A stretch of 64,000 nucleotides of DNA from Hermatobates lingyangjiaoensis (GCA_026182355.1 JAPFBL010000533.1:62001-126000), one strand, 5' to 3'; positions 32,890-44,890 are shown, counted from the stretch's first letter. Program-made: numbers and translations. Notes: generated by a model not told the origin, from the letters alone.

Positions 32890-33010
32890 AGGGTAAAAAT
32901 CTAATGAAATGGTCTCCACATATAAAACTTTTAATGATAAAAAACAACTCGTTTCGAACACGTAGTGTTCTTCCTCAGGCTCATAACTGATTGCGCTACA
33001 TTAGGAATAA
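32890..33010 (-). mobile_element. PLE family C single copy
   Basis: The outer block 'aatctaatgaaatggtctcc' and a ribozyme at 32931-32986 (-) are present. The ribozyme has CUGAGGA, GAACAC/GUGUUC and GAAACGAGUU; its outer stem is partly lost. Confidence 0.7.
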
Positions 33011-33930
33011 TGTATCTTATCATAATGTAATTATTAATTTATAAAAATCTAAAAAATGATATGTTATTTCTTCATTAATAATACTAGTATTACAATTTAA
33101 TAATATTATAGTGCTATAACAGTAGGTGGAGTATAAAGTAACATTGTTGGATCATTTCTTGCAGGACCTTAATGTAACACTATTTAGTTTAACAAATAAA
33201 AAGCAATTAACTGCGAATGTTGAGTAAGTTAAATATTTAACGTGAAAACTTTCTAGGGTTATTATTTTGTTGTAAACAAAGGAAAAATAATGTAATTGTT
33301 ATATGTATTGAAAGTGATTAATCTTCGACAGATGTAATTTGATTAATAGTGAAGAGGGAGGGGTGAGCCGATCGAAATACAAGGGATGATGGGGATTGGG
33401 GGAAGACGGAATTTGAATATGGAACAAGTTGTGCTATTAAAGAGAGGAATAGCTGAACGAGTGTAGGAGCGAGATAGAGAGATGGGTGGACACGTAGGGG
33501 TTGGTTGGACGAAGCAATTACAGCCCGTTCTGTCCATCTCTATTAGACTAGCCCCCCCACCCCCGCCCCCGCCGACGGCCCCGCCGGGGGCACGTCACTT
33601 CGCAACCCGCCTTATTAATCCTGGTTATCGCCTCAGCAATATGGCTATAGTCGTGAAAACTCAATATTGGATAGAAACACCCAAAAATAATAATGCTACT
33701 ATCTTGCGGCAAATATTTACCATTCTATTGTAAACATATGTAACTTATAACTATGTTATTTAACTTAATAATACCCGTTTTACCTGATGACTATATCTTG
33801 CTCATGTGACAACATAATCATTTTCATACAGGATTTATAAGACATTCTTTATTATTATGACATTAAGAGCGGTTAATAATAGTATATATAATAATCCGCA
33901 CACTCATTTAAATAAATATATATATTGTAG
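33010..33930. other. Mostly AT-rich, with one GC-rich island at 33540-33615
   Basis: The island is C-rich ('ccccacccccgcccccgccg' and a 'ccccgccggggg' hairpin). No gene recognised. Its plus strand is C-rich, so the minus strand could form a G-quadruplex. Confidence 0.5.
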
Positions 33931-34068
33931 ATGGGTCTCCAGCCGTCGCTTCACAAGTCCGCTTGGTGTCCCTTTCTCAACTCTCCTGATGACGGTTCAA
34001 CCGAAAATTAGAGACAGTAAGTGTGTTTGTTCCTTAGTTCTGTGTTTGTGATTCATCGTGAACCGTAT
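33930..34068 (+). mobile_element. PLE family D single copy
   Basis: It ends 'gtttgtgattcatcgtgaac' next to (TA)n at 34069-34085 and carries the ribozyme at 33982-34015. Confidence 0.78.
33982..34015 (+). ncRNA. Hammerhead ribozyme, PLE family D
   Basis: UCUC (33982-33985) pairs with GAGA (34011-34014). CUGAUGA is at 33986-33992, stem II GGU/ACC, GAAA (34003-34006), A15.1 pairs with U34009 over an AU loop, and cleavage is expected after A34010. Confidence 0.82.
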
Positions 34069-34544
34069 ATATATATATATATATAGCCAGTACAAACGAA
34101 GAAAAGCAAACACAAGAAAAAAAAGAAACATGAACAAACTCAGTCTTTCGAATTTATCGTCTTCAGGAGAAAAAGAGAAGGAACAGCAGCCGGAAAACAA
34201 CGTATGCAGGAAGAACCATGATATCATAGGAATTTCCATTCTATCCTTCACACTCATATTTTCACAATACCGATATTATTATATACGACCCCCATATGGG
34301 CAATATATTCCATAGATATTAAATCAGCTACTAATTTTGGCAAAACAAACACAAGGAAACACCAAAATCGAACATCATTCGAAGGAAAACATGCTCCTGA
34401 GGCCTTTCAATTTATGTCATCCAGAATGTCAAACAAGGTAAGAACTAGAAAGTAACATAAAGGTATGTACAAGGAAGGTAACTCGATGATCATCATCAAG
34501 GAACTCTTCCCTCTCCTGTCATCCTCTCCAGACCACTTCCAATA

Positions 34545-35063
34545 TTTCACCAAATCACCCGATTTCCTTTAGACGACCCCCACTCTGGGCATATCTTCTC
34601 CCATAGAAGTTTTAAACGCTCCAGGCCTGCACCTGACACTTTTGGCACAAAGCAATGTAGCAGAAGGAAATGCCTCACCTGTCCCATCATCAATCCTGAC
34701 AGCCATTTCATTTCGACAGTGAACAACCATTCATACCCTCTCTCCTTTGCTAGTTCTTGCACTTCCAGCAATTGTGTTTATCGTCTGGACTGCACACAAT
34801 GTGACTCATTCTACGTGGGCCTGACTTCCACGTCACTTAGCCTCCGTATGAATGGTCACAGGTCATCCGTTGGTCAACGCAAGCAGCTGCCTGTTGCCAC
34901 CCACGCCAATCTCCATAACCTTCCCTTCAACGATTGCTTCAGGGTTAAAATATTAAGAAAACTCTCAAATGATGACACCCAGACCACTCTAAGGGCTTCT
35001 GAGGAAGCCTTCATTTGGTTATTGGGTGCAAGAAATTCCCCTGGTCTAAATTTAATCAGATGA
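34545..35063 (+). pseudogene. PLE GIY-YIG endonuclease fragment, family I
   Basis: The frame from 34545 runs through HIFSHRSFKRSRPAP, the Cys-rich linker CSRRKCLTC, then CVYRLDCTQCDSFYVGLTST (both GIY-YIG strands), LSLRMNGHR with the Arg, and RASEEAFIWLL with the acidic pair, ending SPGLNLIR at a stop (35061-35063). Upstream of about 34560 the expected reading continues in another frame (LLSSSPDHFQYF), so a small deletion near 34560-34590 breaks the ORF. The RT part is absent. Confidence 0.85.
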
Positions 35064-35369
35064 TTTTTTATTTTATTTTTATCTTTATTTATTTATTCAT
35101 TTATTTATTTATATATATTTTTTTTTTCTCGTTTAATTTTAGTTAGTTTTATATTTTTTTCCTTTCCTTTCTCTTTTTTACTTTTCTGCTCCCTTTTACT
35201 TAAATATCACTTTTATAATTTTTTTAACTCACAGCCTACACTGGTTCACGTTGGTAAGATGGCTGCACTGCGTGTCATTGTATCGCGCCAGTTTACATCG
35301 GCCAGTGGACGCATTTACGTCTCCGTTCCTTCATTCTTTCTCCTTTTATCTTATTTTCTTTCTTTCTAC

Positions 35370-35405
35370 TCTCCTGAAGACGGCAAGACGCCGAAATAAT
35401 CGAGA
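35370..35405 (+). ncRNA. Hammerhead ribozyme, PLE family I
   Basis: UCUC (35370-35373), CUGAAGA (35374-35380), spacer C, stem II GGC/GCC, GAAA (35393-35396), UAAU, C35401 at the cleavage position, GAGA (35402-35405) pairing with UCUC. Confidence 0.82.
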
Positions 35406-35524
35406 TTCGTGAGTGTTCGTCCTTTTTCTTGTGTTCTCTAGCTGTAACTTTAATTATATATATATGGATTAATTTACCACAATGAAAAACAATTTTTTGA
35501 AACAATGCTCTAAGGCCTTTCGTT

Positions 35525-35530
<6 letters not shown>

Positions 35531-35576
<46 letters not shown>
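35531..35576. repeat. (TA)n microsatellite
   Basis: Nearly pure TA, between family I and the next palindrome. Confidence 0.95.
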
Positions 35577-35578
<2 letters not shown>

Positions 35579-35740
35579 GAAGTTTAAAACCACAATGGAA
35601 AAAGGAAAACAATAGAAATATATGCTCTGATGACATAAATTAAAAGGTCTCAGAGAAATAGAAATATTTCTAGTGTTTTCCTTTTTCCATTGAGGTTTAA
35701 ACTTCATTGATTGTATCACCTGTTTATTTATTGTGATTTT
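35577..35740. mobile_element. Short PLE-like palindrome (family N)
   Basis: Inverted ends 'aaaaccacaatggaaaaagg' and 'cctttttccattgaggttt' enclose 'gctctgatgacataaatt' and 'ggtctcagag'. A CUGAUGA core and pairing flanks suggest a decayed hammerhead; GAAA reads AAAA. Confidence 0.5.
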
Positions 35741-35774
35741 TCTGCATATATATATATATATATATATTCACTCA

Positions 35775-36045
35775 AAATTCAAAAAAACGATCCAAACTGG
35801 ACGCAAATCAGTTCAAAAATAAAGAAAAGCAACACACAGAGAAAGAGACACACTTTACAAACTCAAATTTGAGTTTCCAACCGCCTCTGAACCAGTGCGG
35901 TTTTAGAGGTTTCCCTCTCTTATCTCTCCTAAAGACGGTTCAATCCGAAAATTAGAGACTGTAAGTGTGTTTTTTTGATTTCTCTATGTTTCTTTGTCTA
36001 TATTGAACTATATTTGTCCGTTTTGGATCGTATTTCCAACGAAAA
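35775..36045. mobile_element. PLE family D palindrome
   Basis: The left end has 'acgatccaaactggac' and the right end 'gtccgttttggatcg', the recurrent 3' hairpin. The plus ribozyme (about 35922-35958) reads CUAAAGA, so G5 is A and it is probably inactive. (TA)n tracts are at 35745-35767 and 36048-36092. Confidence 0.75.
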
Positions 36046-36047
36046 AG

Positions 36048-36082
<35 letters not shown>

Positions 36083-36099
36083 TATATATATGAGTAACC

Positions 36100-36900
36100 A
36101 ATGTTTCATGTATTTTATATGCATTACATTCTAAAAAGAAAATTATTCGAAAAAAAACAAACATCATAAATAACGCTGGTTTCAATATTTCTATTGGCTA
36201 GCATTAGTTTCACCTGTTGAATTGGGTAGAGTGTAAAAAAAAAAAAAAAAAGCAATAATTTAACCAGTTGAATGGAAAAGTATCTGCATATTGCAATTGG
36301 TTGAAAAAGAGCCAAATTCCATTACATAAATTGTAATTCCGACTACAAGGTGAAAAACAAGAAGGGGGTGGGTGTGTTAGGGGTGAAATATTTCTAAAAG
36401 TTGAACTAAAATAAAGGGAAGAAGGAAAACAGGAAAGTCGATGGGACTAAAAAGTGGAAGGCTAATAAATGATAGGGGACGTGCGGTCTGATGCCACTAC
36501 TTTCTCTACGCCAATAAACCACCACCGATCTACTGATATTTCACTCTACTTCAACTTTATTGTACCATTTAACCATATATACGACATTTTTGGTCTTCTA
36601 CTATCAAAAATCTGTTAATTCAACTCTTCCTTCAATAGAACCGGGGGAAACCACTTTAGTTTTATTTATGTTTTGTTTATTGCAAAAACAGACAAGTGAA
36701 TTTGGCCAGAAAACATAACAGCCGGCATAAACTAGTAAACAAATAGGATTTTTTGTTTATAACCGATATTTTAAGGCTCAGCCCCTACGCACATGAGGCA
36801 TTATAAAAATATCAAAAATTAAAAATATGTCATAGTACATAAATTCTTCATTGTCCTTTCTGTATACTAAATCAAACTATCTAATAATTCAGATCAAAGG
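36100..36900. other. AT-rich sequence with no recognised feature
   Basis: No supported gene or repeat family. Confidence 0.5.
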
Positions 36901-36929
36901 ATTTCAAAAGTTAATCAAGTAGCAACATC

Positions 36930-37265
36930 TCCCCACAGAGTCTTCTACAAACATCTTCTAAACAAAGTCTTCTACAAACATCTCCTTAACAAAGTCTTCT
37001 ACAACATATCCTTAACAAAGTCTTCTACAAACATCTCCTTAACAAAGTCTTCTACAAACATCTCCTTAACAAAGTCTTCTACAAACATCTCCTTAACAAA
37101 GTCTTCTACAAACATGTCCTTAACAAAGTCTTCTAAAAACATCTACTTAACAAAGTCTTCTAAAAACATCTCCTTAACAAAGTCTTCTACAAACACCTCC
37201 TTAACAAAGTCTTCTACAAACATCTCCTTAACAAAGTCTTCTGCAAACATCTCCTTAACAAATAT
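36930..37265. repeat. 27-bp tandem repeat, about 12 copies
   Basis: The unit is 'aaagtcttctacaaacatct' plus 'ccttaac', 27 bp, with a few substitutions. It is unrelated in sequence to the larger 27-bp array at 27068-30600. Confidence 0.93.
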
Positions 37266-37309
37266 TCTAGAAAATCCCTAAAGACGTTTGAAGATAGAGA
37301 GAAGATACT

Positions 37310-37490
37310 AGTCGAAGGTTTTGTCCGGTTAATATTGTTGTTCCTTTAAATAATATAAATTTCATTTTCTTAGTCAAAAAATTCTTACTTTTGCCTATAA
37401 AAAAAGGTTTTAAAATAAAACCGAAACGTCGCCAATGAGAGTTTGATTTTTTAACCTTGAAAATTTGACCGAATCCCGATTAGATAACAC
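37310..37490 (+). mobile_element. PLE family H copy
   Basis: Contains 'ttgcctataaaaaaagg', 'ccgaaacgtcgccaatgag' and the tail 'ccgattagataacac' next to (TA)n. The hammerhead-like region is at about 37393-37433; its core is not CUGANGA. Confidence 0.65.
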
Positions 37491-37604
37491 ACCCATATAT
37501 ATATATATATATTATTAAAGTAGACGGCAGCTTCCGCATTTACGACTTTTTTGCTCGTTTTTTCTAGTTTTTTTTACTATATATGTATATATATATATAT
37601 ATAT

Positions 37605-37761
37605 ATAACAAGATTTCACATAAACACGTGAAACAACAATCAATGATCAAACCACAATAAGAAAGGGTTTCAGTTGGGTTTTTGACTATGATGAAGACCG
37701 CTTGTTACGGTTGAAAGATCTTAGTCTTGTTTTCCCATTTCTTATTGTGGTTTGATCATTG

Positions 37762-37765
<4 letters not shown>
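37605..37765 (+). mobile_element. PLE family A copy
   Basis: A short minus-oriented 3' end is joined to a plus copy with a ribozyme at 37684-37726 whose core reads AUGAUGA (C3 is A). (TA)n on both sides. Confidence 0.75.
37684..37726 (+). ncRNA. Hammerhead-like copy, PLE family A, C3 mutated
   Basis: Stem I, stem II, GAAA and stem III are consensus; only the CUGACGA segment is changed. Confidence 0.65.
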
Positions 37766-37794
<29 letters not shown>

Positions 37795-37796
<2 letters not shown>

Positions 37797-38015
37797 ATTA
37801 TTAAAATGTGCCGCAGCTTCGGCGTTCACGACTTTCAAACTAAGCTGCTCCAGTCTCCTGACAGTTTTACGAATACATGGTGGTAATTGCCAAATAAGTT
37901 GCCCAAAGGACATTGAGACACTTTTTTAAACACTTTAATGAACATAAAAGACTTACTTACAAAAACAAGCTTTCGACTATTCTTTAGTCATCATCAGGTT
38001 AAATTAATATTATTC
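37795..38015 (-). mobile_element. PLE family J copy
   Basis: The minus strand matches 62840-63100 (+) over 'ctgtcaggagactgga' and 'agtttgaaagtcgt' blocks and has a complete ribozyme. It borders (TA)n at 37764-37798. Confidence 0.72.
37964..38000 (-). ncRNA. Hammerhead ribozyme, PLE family J
   Basis: On the minus strand: AAC, CUGAUGA (37997-37991), spacer U, stem II GACUA/UAGUC, GAAA (37974-37971), GCUU with cleavage after U37967, and GUU pairing with AAC. Confidence 0.8.
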
Positions 38016-38036
38016 AGGTTATTTAATATTCCAAAT

Positions 38037-38093
38037 TCTTAGATTAAAATCACAGAAATAATTATTCGATTTCTGTGATTTTAATCTAAGAAT
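38037..38093. repeat. Perfect inverted repeat (hairpin)
   Basis: 'ttcttagattaaaatcacag' and its complement 'ctgtgattttaatctaagaa' flank a short loop. It follows family J and may be the centre of another collapsed palindrome. Confidence 0.85.
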
Positions 38094-38114
38094 TTTTTAC
38101 TGTGGTTTGATCAT

Positions 38115-38151
<37 letters not shown>

Positions 38152-38739
38152 GAAAGTATGTGCTAGTAGATAAAAATAATTTAGAAGCCTCAATAGAGTT
38201 ATTAATATCAAAAAAACTCGTTTAATGCATGAAAATATTTCCTTTCAGATAATGTTTTACAGTTCGTTGGACCAACACATGTGCTCTAGCAGGCTTAACA
38301 TTAAGATATTCCAGAGGTATGATTATATCTCTTCAGGCCACTGACTGCATTTGATAAAAAATAAAAAAAGTAACATTAAGGAAAATATTTATATATATTA
38401 TTTTAGTGAGTTATAATAATAATAATGCAGAATTCTTTTTATTTCGAATGAAATGTAGCGAATATAATAAAGCAGAAAGTTGGGGACAGTGTCAACTTTT
38501 TCTACCATGTCCAGCCAAAACGAACGTGTGACTGGACTAACTCAATTGAGAGACAATTTTATTTCTATACAATTGGATTGCATTTTCCCAAAAATACCCG
38601 CTCTCTACATTCTTAAACATTTTTTGAACTACACAATCTGTAACATGTATACAATTATTTCTTGTAATAGTTTTATTTAGCTAACTACAATATAAAATTA
38701 ACACACTCTAATGTCCCATATATTAATAAATTTAGTGTA

Positions 38740-39130
38740 AAGCACGAAAACGGAAAAAGGAATAGAAAGGACATTTACAGAATTTTCAATATTTTAAACT
38801 GTTGTTCGTCATCAGGAGTAGACTAGAAGAGAGGACGAAGTGAGAGAGATCTCCCGACGTCGAAGGACAGAGCACGAAACCAAATCATATATATATATGA
38901 TTTGGTTTCTCTCTCTCATCCTTCCTGAATATATGATCAAACCACAATATGAAATAGGAGAAAAAAAGACAGATCTTTCAACCATAAATAGCGGTATTCG
39001 TCAGAGTAAAAACTCAACGTTCTGACGAAGACCGCTTCTTGTGGTAGAAAGACCTTAGTCCTTTTTTTCCTATTTCATATTTTGATTTTGATCATTGATT
39101 ATTATTTCACGTGTTTATGTGAAATCTTGT
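38740..39130. mobile_element. Decayed PLE copies (E/F-like and family A)
   Basis: At about 38806-38835 the minus strand has CUGAUGA, GAAC/GUUU and AAAAUAUUG, close to family E with the CG before GAAA decayed to TA. At 38935-39125 is an inverted family A pair with several substitutions in the ribozymes. Confidence 0.6.
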
Positions 39131-39170
<40 letters not shown>

Positions 39171-39281
39171 TGTGTCACGTGTTCATTTAGACTACAGTTG
39201 TTAAAATCCACATACTATTTTTCTTTGTAAAATAATTTGTAATGTAAAACTTAGTTTTTCTGTTTCAAAATTTATACTTCT

Positions 39282-39375
39282 GCCTATGAAAAAGGTTTTA
39301 AATAAAGACCAAAACGTTGGCAATGAGAGTTTAATTTGAACTTGAAGAACTGACCAAGTCCCGATAAACTTTATT
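39282..39375 (+). mobile_element. PLE family H copy
   Basis: Contains 'tgcctatgaaaaaggtttt' and 'aacgttggcaatgagag'. GAAA reads CAAAA here. (TA)n follows at 39380-39434. Confidence 0.62.
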
Positions 39376-39378
39376 TTC

Positions 39379-39434
<56 letters not shown>

Positions 39435-39900
39435 TAAATAATGGGTGGTTACTTAACTGACTTGATTAGAAATGACGGCTTTCAACAGAATGTCTAAATG
39501 AGAGTGCCTTCAAACATCAACAAGCCTCGGGGGAAATATATCTGCAAGTTTCACACACATCCAGACAACTAATAGCATATAACTTCTTGCTGGTTATCAA
39601 GTTCAAACTAAACATAATTTCCTTTTATACATCCAACACAGTTTGTTATCACTCGTGTATAATGATGGTAACAACTAATTTCAACTTATTACAGAAAATT
39701 TAACTTTCTCGAATAGAATGGTTTCGTTTAAGCGTTTATTCATTGGAATTTCATCAGAAATAGTTTTACTCAAATATTAATATTATTTTCAGTAATTGGA
39801 TAGTGTTAGCTTAATTTGGTAAAACATCAATAAATGATAAACTGAGAGGACACTCATGATGATATTTTATTATAAATAAAATATCATCATGAGGAAAATG
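39435..39900. other. No recognised feature
   Basis: AT-rich, with a small inverted repeat around 39855-39895 ('tgatgatattttat' and its complement). Confidence 0.5.
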
Positions 39901-39964
39901 GATTGCGATTTCTTGATTTTAAGAGAGATTTGTGAGGGCGAGAGTATGTGTGTAAGTGGTACAG

Positions 39965-41275
39965 TGCAGAGGTATTTTTGTGCAGAACACATAGTACAGA
40001 GGTCGCTTTTGTACAGAGTATAAAGGTCTCTTTTGAGCAGAGTAGAGAGTACAGAGGTCTCTTTTGAGCAGAGCATAGAGTACAGATGTCTCTTTTTTAC
40101 AGAGTATAGAGGTCTCTTTTGAGCAGAGCACAGAGTACAGAGGTCTCTTTTGAGCAGAGCACAGAGTACAGATGTCTCTTTTGTACAGAGTATAGAGGTC
40201 TCTTTTGAGCAGAGCACAGAGTACAGATGTCTCTTTTGTCCAGAGTATAGAGGTCTCTTTTGAGCAGAGCACAGAGTATAGAGGTGTCTTTTGAGCAGAG
40301 CAGAGTACAGAGGTCTCTTTTGAGCAGAGCACAGAGTACAGATGTCTCTTTTGTACAGAGTATAGAGATCTCTTTTGAGCAGAGCATAGAGTACAGATGT
40401 CTCTTTTTTACAGAGTATAGAGGTCTCTTTTGAGCAGAGCACAGAGTACAGAGGTCTCTTTTGAGCAGAGCACAGAGTACAGATGTCTCTTTTGTACAGA
40501 GTATAGAGGTCTCTTTTGAGCAGAGCACAGAGTACAGATGTCTCTTTTGTCCAGAGTATAGAGGTCTCTTTTGAGCAGAGCACAGAGTATAGAGGTCTCT
40601 TTTGTACAGAGTATAGAGGTCTCTTTTGAGCAGAGCACAGAGTACAGATGTCTCTTTTGTACAGAGTATAGAGGTCTCTTTTGAGCAGAGCACAGAGTAC
40701 AGATGTCTCTTTTGTACAGAGTATAGAGGTCTCTTTTGAGCAGAGCACAGAGTACAGATGTCTCTTTTGTCCAGAGTATAGAGGTCTCTTTTGAGCAGAG
40801 CACAGAGTACAGATGGTCTCTTTTGAGCAGAGCAGAGAGTACAGATGTCTCTTTTGCACAGAGTATAGAGGTCTCTTTTGAGCAGAGCACAGAGTACAGA
40901 TGTCTCTTTTGTCCAGAGTATAGAGGTCTCTTTTGAGCAGAGCACAGAGTACAGAGGTCTCTTTTGAGCAGAGCACAGAGTACAGATGTCTCTTTTGCAC
41001 AGAGTATAGAGGTCTCTTTTGAGCAGAGCACAGAGTACAGATGTCTCTTTTGTCCAGAGTATAGAGGTCTCTTTTGAGCAGAGCACAGAGTACAGATGTC
41101 TCTTTTGTCCAGAGTATAGAGGTCTCTTTTGAGCAGAGCACAGAGTATAGAGGTCTCTTTTGAGCAGAACAGAGAGTACAGAGGTCTCTTTTGTGCGTGC
41201 AGAGTATAGAGGTCTCTTTGAGCAGAGCACAGAGTAGAGAGGTCTCTTTTGTGCAAAGTACAGAGGATACAAACT
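39965..41275. repeat. 55-bp minisatellite, about 24 copies
   Basis: The unit is 55 bp and consists of two related half-units of 31 and 24 bp, each ending 'gtctctttt'. Some copies have lost a half-unit. Because 55 is not a multiple of three, one strand is read in all three frames; the minus strand lacks stops in each, giving three overlapping frames of about 280-420 codons. These are not convincing genes. Confidence 0.94.
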
Positions 41276-41279
41276 CATC

Positions 41280-42870
41280 TAGTTAACATTACATCTCAAG
41301 AACTCAACGATGTTACGGCTGTAGGATGCCTCAAAACAAAATCAACCTCAGTGTAGCACCTAGAGAACTAATATGATTACAAACTGCTCCTTTGATAGTT
41401 TACTAACAAATCAGAAGATACATCATGGTTTAATCACAGCTACTAGAACACTACTTAGCACTTCTCAGAACAACGGAAATACTATCCTTTCTTGTTTAAA
41501 GCCCTTATAAGAACAAAGGAAAATTAATGAATGATTTCCACTGTTATGAATAATAGATGAAATCATATAAACCAATGCATTCATCTGTCTTTATTTTAGA
41601 AAAGAAAGCATCACATCAAACTTTTACAAACATGGTATATGAAATGGAATTTTGGTTTGAGGTTCCGATAGTCTCAAACTGCCAGTTATGTTTAAAAACC
41701 AAGTTAGAGTAGCCTGTTTGTTTTTTAATTAGCACCCTTCTGGACTCCAAAACTTATGATGCTAGACATTTATTTTTTTTGCATTTTGGCTTTCAATAGC
41801 TTTTAGAGTAGAGTCAATATTGGTCAGTACTGTTAGGCGGTATTTAACAGATTTTTGGTCCATAATAAGTTCTACTGTAAGTATACTTATCTCATGTTGG
41901 ATCAGCTGAGATATAGTAATTTTTCAGCGTGTATTTCACGCCAAGCTCCCATCAGGAAAGTATGATAGTAGTGATATGTTGATCATCATAAAATCAGCAT
42001 ATAATTTCTCGGAACAATATTTTGTTTATGGTTTGAAGTGTATCACTTATAAGATGATTTTCGAAGTATTCTACGATCCCTTTGCCCTTGTAAGCTCACA
42101 GGCTATGAAGAGGAACCATAGCATTTGGCTGTCCTACTGGCCAACATCGTTGGAATCCCACAAATATTTTGTTAAATATCAGGCTTGCCACCCTAACTCT
42201 TCCCAATCTCATTTCACTTCATATCTAAAAATAAATGTTAACCAAACAATTAGGTTGGACAACCTGGATTACATCACTGTTTTTTCAGTATTCCCCACCT
42301 TTTCATTATTGCCTAGTTTTTAAATACTGGGATTAAATGTCTTACATTATGACATGAAAACTAGACGGAAATAGTTACTTTTCGTCCCTTCTAGAGATAA
42401 AATATAATAATTAGTTTAAAATTAATACTATGACTGCAAAAATATATAAATGCTTCATTTAAGAATTTCACTTCAAAATTAATATGTTTCTGTAGGACAA
42501 GTTCATCAAAAGATTAGCTATATGTTAATTCAGTGATATCATTTTAGCACAAGTACAATAGACTCCAGTAGCCTTAAGTTAGGTATTCACAGTATTACAA
42601 GGTTTGGGTACACAATTCTTGTTTGATTGGAACAAAGAAAGCTATCAATGTTTAGTCTAAAACTAACTTTACTTTTAATAAACATATTAGCGACTACATT
42701 TTTAATTAATACATAAATAAATGGCTTTTAAGTTAACTATAACATGTGATTCAAATCATAAAATTATCAATTCAAATAACAATATGCAGTTAGGGAAGGG
42801 AATATGAAATGTTGTTCCTAGAAGTTTCAGAACAGAAATTCAGGGATTAAATGGTTAAAGGAATTGACAC
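41280..42870. other. No recognised feature
   Basis: One open frame of 115 codons at 41976-42323 has no motif I recognise and AT-biased composition. No ribozyme or repeat family seen. Confidence 0.45.
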
Positions 42871-43309
42871 ACGCAGGCTTGAAGTGTAAAGGGTCTTTAT
42901 TGAAAATTAGGAGATGGAATGAAAATGTATAATGCAGGGGAAATTGACAGCAAACTTTGAGGTCTTTCACCACAATTTGAAGGTAAGTATGTGTTTAAAG
43001 GGAATGTAACATTTATCATATGCATGTCTTTAAGAAGCAACGCAGAATGGAATGAGTCCGCCGAAAGCATAATTTAGTTAAAACATTTTGAGTTATATTT
43101 ATTGGAAGTTAAAATAATAAATATTAAAAGTAACAAATATTTTAGCTATTTTGGTGGTCTCTTGTTTGAGTTAAGACCACATACAGGATGTACATTATCG
43201 TAACGTCACTATGCCAGTTCGGAGGACATGAGGCGGTTGGTATTCGTAGAAAAGTGGTACACGTTGTGTCCTAGCTCCTAAAAAGTAGAGGTAAGGTCAG
43301 GCCTAAAAA

Positions 43310-44410
43310 ATCTAGCCCGACCCGACCCTGGCCCGTGGGTATTAGGGCCCAACCCTACCCAGGCCCTCGGGTATTAAAGCCCGACCCTACTCAGGCCCGC
43401 GGGTATTAAAGCCCGGCCCTACCCAGGCCCGTAGGAATTAAAACCTAACCCTACCCTGGCCCTCGGGTATTAAAGCCGACCCTACCCAGGCCTGCGGGTA
43501 TTAAAGCCCGACCCTACCCAGACCTGAGGGTATTAAAACTCCAACCGACCCGATTGCAGGTATTAAGGCCCAAAAGACCCAGGCCCGCGGGTATTAAAGC
43601 CCAACCCTACCCAGGCCCGTAGGAATTAAAACCTAACCCTACCCTGGCCCTCGGGTATTAAAGCCGACCCTACCCAGGCCTGCGGGTATTAAAGCCCGAC
43701 CCCTACCCAGACCTGAGGGTATTAAAACTCCAACCGACCCGATTCCGCAGGTATTAAGGCCCAAACAGACCCAGGCCCGCGGGTATTAAAGCCCAACCCT
43801 ACCCAGGCCCGTAAGAATTAAAACCTAACCCTACCCAGGCCCTCGGGTATTAAAGCCCAACCCTACCCAGGCCCGTAGGAATTAAAACCTAACCCTACCC
43901 TGGCCCTCGGGTATTAAAGCCGACCCTACCCAGGCCTGCGGGTATTAAAGCCCGACCCCTACCCAGACCTGAGGGTATTAAAACTCCAACCGACCCGATT
44001 CCGCAGGTATTAAGGCCCAAACAGACCCAGGTCCGCGGGTATTAAAGCCCAACCCTACCCAGGCCCGTAGGAATTAAAACCTAACCCTACCCTGGCCCTC
44101 GGGTATTAAAGCCGACCCTACCCTACCCGCGGGTATTAAAGCCCGACCCTACCCAGACCTGCGGGTATTAAAGCCCCAACCGACCTGATTACGCGAGTAT
44201 TAAAGCCCAACCAGACCCAGGTCCGCGAGTATTAAAGCCCGACCCTACCCAGGCCCGCAGGTATTAAAGCCTGACCCTACCCATGCCCACGGGTATTAAA
44301 GCCCCAACCGACCCGATACCGCGGGTATTAAGGCCCAACCAGACCCAGACCCGCGGGTATTAAAGTCCGACCCTACCCAGGCCCGCAGGTATTAAAGCCC
44401 GGACCGGCCC
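43310..44410. repeat. GC-rich tandem array, about 32-bp unit with higher-order repeats
   Basis: The basic unit is 'gcgggtattaaagcccgacc' plus 'ctacccaggcc'. A multi-unit block starting 'gtaggaattaaaacctaac' recurs at least three times between 43430 and 44100. It is far richer in G+C than its surroundings. Confidence 0.92.
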
Positions 44411-44639
44411 AGACTCGATTGGATAATATTCGAGTTTATTCTCCATCAGCCAAGCAAATCCCGGTCATCTGTTTTATCTAAAGTATTTATTTATGTTATA
44501 AAAAATAAGGAATATTTATGTTATAACAAATATTCCTTAGTTTAATATCCATATATCGTTTTAGTATACATGACATATAAATATGTATTTATTAAAAAAA
44601 AGTTAGCACGGAGAAGCAAAAAGAGAGAGAAGCACGGGA

Positions 44640-44890
44640 TGGCCCAACTCGTCCCGAACGTTAATAATTGACTTTTTGGGGCGGAACCGACCAAAACGTA
44701 CTAACTGACATTTTGGGCCCAACCCGACCCAAATGTAACAAATTTCTATTTTGGCCCTGACCCAACCTGAATGTAATAATTTATATTTTACGTTCAATAA
44801 ATATAAATTATTTACGCCCGACCCGACTCGAACGTAATAATTGACCTTTTGAGATCAACCCAACCCGAATTTCTGGTGGGGTCGTGCTCG
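44640..44890. repeat. Second GC-rich tandem array, about 60-65 bp unit
   Basis: Degenerate units share 'cccgacccgaacgtaataat' and 'gacttttggg'-type blocks. It is related in composition (cccgacc) to the array just upstream. Confidence 0.7.

Larger units (their letters stand above)
34320..35465 (+). mobile_element. PLE family I copy with GIY-YIG and hammerhead
   Basis: A plus-strand 5'-truncated element: GIY-YIG coding to 35063, an A/T-rich 3' UTR, a hammerhead at 35370-35405, and a 3' end leading to (TA)n at about 35456. The 5' boundary is uncertain; sequence at 34360-34440 resembles the 3' region of yet another family ('gtcatccagaatg'). Confidence 0.8.

Noticed and set aside
36930..37265. 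CRISPR-like or regulatory array
   Set aside because: Simple head-to-tail 27-bp tandem repeat without spacers.
39870..41278. Three overlapping minus-strand open frames of 282-423 codons
   Set aside because: All are the 55-bp repeat read in different frames.
41976..42323. 115-codon open frame as a gene
   Set aside because: No recognisable motif, no similarity to the elements around it, and a length that chance allows in this composition.
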